Below the pieces are notes generated by a model. That model did no database searches. It had not been told where the DNA came from and worked only from the letters and a program-made list of their open reading frames with translations. The position numbers and the translations under genes are program-made. Positions 61,864 through 64,000 of a stretch of DNA of 64,000 bases are shown piece after piece. The DNA lies in NCBI GenBank assembly GCA_902781655.1, contig CACZJZ010000001.1, positions 124,001-188,000 of the forward strand. Direction: 5' to 3'. The first letter of the stretch is position 1, and every line of letters starts with the position of its first letter. This DNA is from an uncultured Lachnospiraceae bacterium. Its GTDB lineage: Bacteria > Bacillota > Clostridia > Lachnospirales > Lachnospiraceae.

Positions 61864-63933
61864 ATGGAAATTCATGTTTTATCGGAAGACACCATCAATA
61901 AAATAGCAGCAGGCGAGGTTGTCGAGCGGCCCGTCAATGTCGCGAAGGAATTGATTGAAAATGCGATAGATGCAGGCGCCACAGCGATCTCCTGTGAGAT
62001 CCGCGACGGAGGAACGACGATGATCCGGGTGACCGATAACGGCTGCGGGATCGAACCCTCACAGATTACGAAGGCATTCATGCGCCATGCCACGTCCAAA
62101 ATCACCGGAGAGGGGGATCTGTCGCGGCTTTCCACTCTGGGGTTCCGCGGAGAAGCACTCTCGAGTATTGCCTCCGTATCAGAAGTAGAGATGATCACCA
62201 AAACCCGCGACAGACTCACAGGCACACGGGCCGTCAATTCCGGTCTCTGCCCCAACAATGAAGATGTGATCCCGCTCGAAATCAGTGAGGTTGGAGCGCC
62301 GGATGGCACGACTGTGATCGTACGGAATTTATTTTACAATGTGCCCGTGCGCAGAAAATTTCTGAAAACCCCTGTCACAGAAGCAGGCTACATCAGTGAT
62401 CTGATCGAACATATGGCACTGTCTCATCCATGTATTTCGTTTCATTTCCGGGCAAATGGTCGGGAGAAGCTGCACACATCCGGAAGTGGCAACATCCGGG
62501 AGATCATCTACCGTATTTATGGAAGAGAAATAGCCAATACCATTCTGCCTGTTAATGCGGAGGATGAAGCCGGCGAGCTTAAACTGACCGGCTTCATCGG
62601 GCGACCGGAAATCAGCCGCGGAACACGGAGCTTCGAGGTCTTTTTTGTAAATGGGCGTGTATTGGAAAGCCCGGTGCTGTCCAAAGGCCTTGAATCAGGA
62701 TACCGGACCGATCTCATGCAGCACCAGTTTCCCTTTGCGATCCTATATCTTACCATGCCGCCTGCCATGGCGGATGTCAACGTACATCCCTCTAAAAAAG
62801 AGGTGCGTTTCTCAGACAGCCAGCGCATATATAATTTTATGGACACAGCTGTGCACCAAACGCTGCACAGAGAGGAACTGATTCCCATGGCGGATCTCCG
62901 CTCTGATGCCGAAATCAGAAAAGAAGCGGTGGCTGCACGACGCGCGGGAACCATTCCACACGAGGAGCCGTTTGAAAAAGCAGGGGCACCGTGGCAGCAG
63001 GGATTCGTATTCCAGGACGGCGGAGTGGTAACCTACGAGACACCGCAAAAATTGCCGTCTGATTCCATGATTCCTGATAAGGCCAGCTTGTCCATGCATT
63101 CTGATCGCCCACCGCTGTCAGGCACATCGGTGGATGATGACAGACCAGCAGACAGTACCGCAGAACAGATAGCCTGCATCGCTGCACAGCCAAAACAGAC
63201 CGATATCGAAGACCAGTTCTTCATTGATCATCTGCCTGAGCCGAAGCCGCACCAGGCTGACTGTACGAAGGTGGCAGACAGGGAGAAAAGCCATGCCATT
63301 TCTCCTTTGCCTCCTGCACGGGAGCGACTGTTTACGCAGGAGCGGGCGGAAACATTCCGTATCGTCGGACAAATTTTTCGCACCTACTGGATCATCGAGA
63401 CAGGAAAGCGCCTTTTGCTTGTAGATCAGCATGCCGCACATGAAAAAGTGCGCTATGAGCACCTGATGCATCAGTACCGCATGCGTCAGCAGGAGCCCGT
63501 TCCGTCACAGATGCTGATGCCTCCGGCTGTCATCACCTTCAGCGGAAAAGAAGAGTCCTGCTTCCTGGAGCTGCAGCCGCTGCTTTCCTCCATGGGCTTT
63601 GAGACGGAAAATCTCGGAGGCGGCTCCTATGCAATCCGTGCTGTTCCGCTGGAATTATATGGCTCCAGTCCGGTTCCGCTCCTTCAGACGATCATTGACG
63701 AACATCTGAGCGGCAAAATGGGAGGCGACCCACAGGACATTCTTGCACGAATTGCCACAGAATCCTGCCGGGGTGCTGTCAAGGGAGGCGATGCCTTGTC
63801 CACGGAGGAAGCAAAAGCTCTTATCCGTGAGATGCTTACACTTGACAATCCTTATCACTGTCCCCATGGCAGGCCTACCTGCATTGAACTGACAGAACAG
63901 GATATCGAACGACGTTTCCGCCGTATTGTATAG
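61864..63933 (+). CDS. mutL: DNA mismatch repair protein MutL
   Basis: A 689-residue MutL. The N-terminal GHKL ATPase has INKIAAGEVVERPVNVAKELIENAIDAGA, DNGCGIEPSQI, ATSKI and LGFRGEALSSIASVSEVEM. The transducer domain keeps VRNLFYNVPVRRKFLK and FVNGRVLESPVL, with DVNVHPSKKEVRF. A variable linker (about 340-480) joins the dimerisation domain. That holds LLVDQHAAHEKVRYEHLM and a zinc-type CPHGRPTCIEL, so the endonuclease form is likely. ATG 61864 is chosen; GTG 61858 is two codons upstream. Ribosome binding sites are weak for both. Confidence 0.95.
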   Translation: MEIHVLSEDTINKIAAGEVVERPVNVAKELIENAIDAGATAISCEIRDGGTTMIRVTDNGCGIEPSQITKAFMRHATSKITGEGDLSRLSTLGFRGEALSSIASVSEVEMITKTRDRLTGTRAVNSGLCPNNEDVIPLEISEVGAPDGTTVIVRNLFYNVPVRRKFLKTPVTEAGYISDLIEHMALSHPCISFHFRANGREKLHTSGSGNIREIIYRIYGREIANTILPVNAEDEAGELKLTGFIGRPEISRGTRSFEVFFVNGRVLESPVLSKGLESGYRTDLMQHQFPFAILYLTMPPAMADVNVHPSKKEVRFSDSQRIYNFMDTAVHQTLHREELIPMADLRSDAEIRKEAVAARRAGTIPHEEPFEKAGAPWQQGFVFQDGGVVTYETPQKLPSDSMIPDKASLSMHSDRPPLSGTSVDDDRPADSTAEQIACIAAQPKQTDIEDQFFIDHLPEPKPHQADCTKVADREKSHAISPLPPARERLFTQERAETFRIVGQIFRTYWIIETGKRLLLVDQHAAHEKVRYEHLMHQYRMRQQEPVPSQMLMPPAVITFSGKEESCFLELQPLLSSMGFETENLGGGSYAIRAVPLELYGSSPVPLLQTIIDEHLSGKMGGDPQDILARIATESCRGAVKGGDALSTEEAKALIREMLTLDNPYHCPHGRPTCIELTEQDIERRFRRIV

Positions 63934-63955
63934 GATAACAGGCTTTTTTCCTGCG

Positions 63956-63978
63956 GGTGCCGCAAAGGAAGCGGCACC
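63956..63978 (+). other. Hairpin after mutL
   Basis: GGTGCCGC (63956-63963) pairs perfectly with GCGGCACC (63971-63978) around AAAGGAA. It has no T-run after it. miaA often follows mutL, but the window ends before any start codon can be judged. Confidence 0.4.
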
Positions 63979-64000
63979 GGGTATAGATATGTGTGAAGAG

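Overview
The window reads as a contiguous stretch of bacterial chromosome from a Bacillota, class Clostridia, most likely a Lachnospiraceae-like gut anaerobe. The evidence is AGGAGG-type ribosome binding sites almost everywhere, a Rex redox repressor, a two-subunit NfnAB-type transhydrogenase, PhoH-YbeY-RlmH, a SpoIIIE/FtsK translocase, a pepT-miaB-mutS-mutL run, and no outer-membrane genes. I see no insertion sequence, phage, integrase, CRISPR array or rRNA. Nearly every gene lies on the + strand; the one clear exception is the ABC-F ATPase at 775-2778.

Layout. 1-765 is the 3' end of a eukaryote-like NADP isocitrate dehydrogenase. Two Rex-like operators lie between the divergent ABC-F gene and rex (2779-2981). 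Then come nnr, alr and a YebC-type regulator, closed by a very strong terminator (7328-7371). A weak hypothetical gene and a large ftsK/spoIIIE follow, then a zinc-ribbon membrane protein, nfnAB, a second zinc-ribbon membrane protein, rlmH-phoH-ybeY, a MurJ/MATE-like exporter, two flavoprotein oxidoreductases, proB, 5-formyl-THF cyclo-ligase, a lactonase-like propeller, aroC and tgt. A terminator and a new promoter precede yajC. Amino-acid genes follow: leuB-ilvD-ilvB, an L,D-transpeptidase, then serC-serA-DUF1015. Next are a branching-enzyme-like protein, tRNA-Thr(CGU), argH, asd, topB, a left-handed beta-helix protein, a class-C serine hydrolase, a membrane MutS-like ATPase, rnhA, dut and a UvrD-type helicase. 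The right end holds a debranching-enzyme-like protein, a DUF5662 protein, a PD-(D/E)XK-like protein, pepT, miaB, mutS and mutL.

Themes. Much of the window is core biosynthesis (branched-chain amino acids, serine, arginine, aspartate family, proline, shikimate) and genome or RNA maintenance (MutS/MutL, RNase HI, topoisomerase III, helicase, MiaB, Tgt, YbeY, RlmH). Redox control is represented by Rex, NfnAB, NADP-IDH and the NAD(P)HX repair enzyme Nnr.

The most unusual content is a pair of full-length GH13 glycogen-enzyme homologues. One resembles GlgB (37859-40030) and the other GlgX (52650-54740). Both keep the fold and flanking motifs of their families but have lost key catalytic residues, so they look like conserved pseudoenzymes. 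The GlgX-like gene has its own promoter with three helically phased GGTTGCGA repeats upstream. Other points worth a look are a helicase with no usable ATG/GTG/TTG start, which seems to begin at a CTG overlapping the dut stop; a DUF1015 protein with a DGHHR motif in the serine operon; a membrane-anchored MutS-like ATPase; and a PD-(D/E)XK-like protein of unknown role. All function calls rest on reading motifs and recalled family knowledge; no database search was run.
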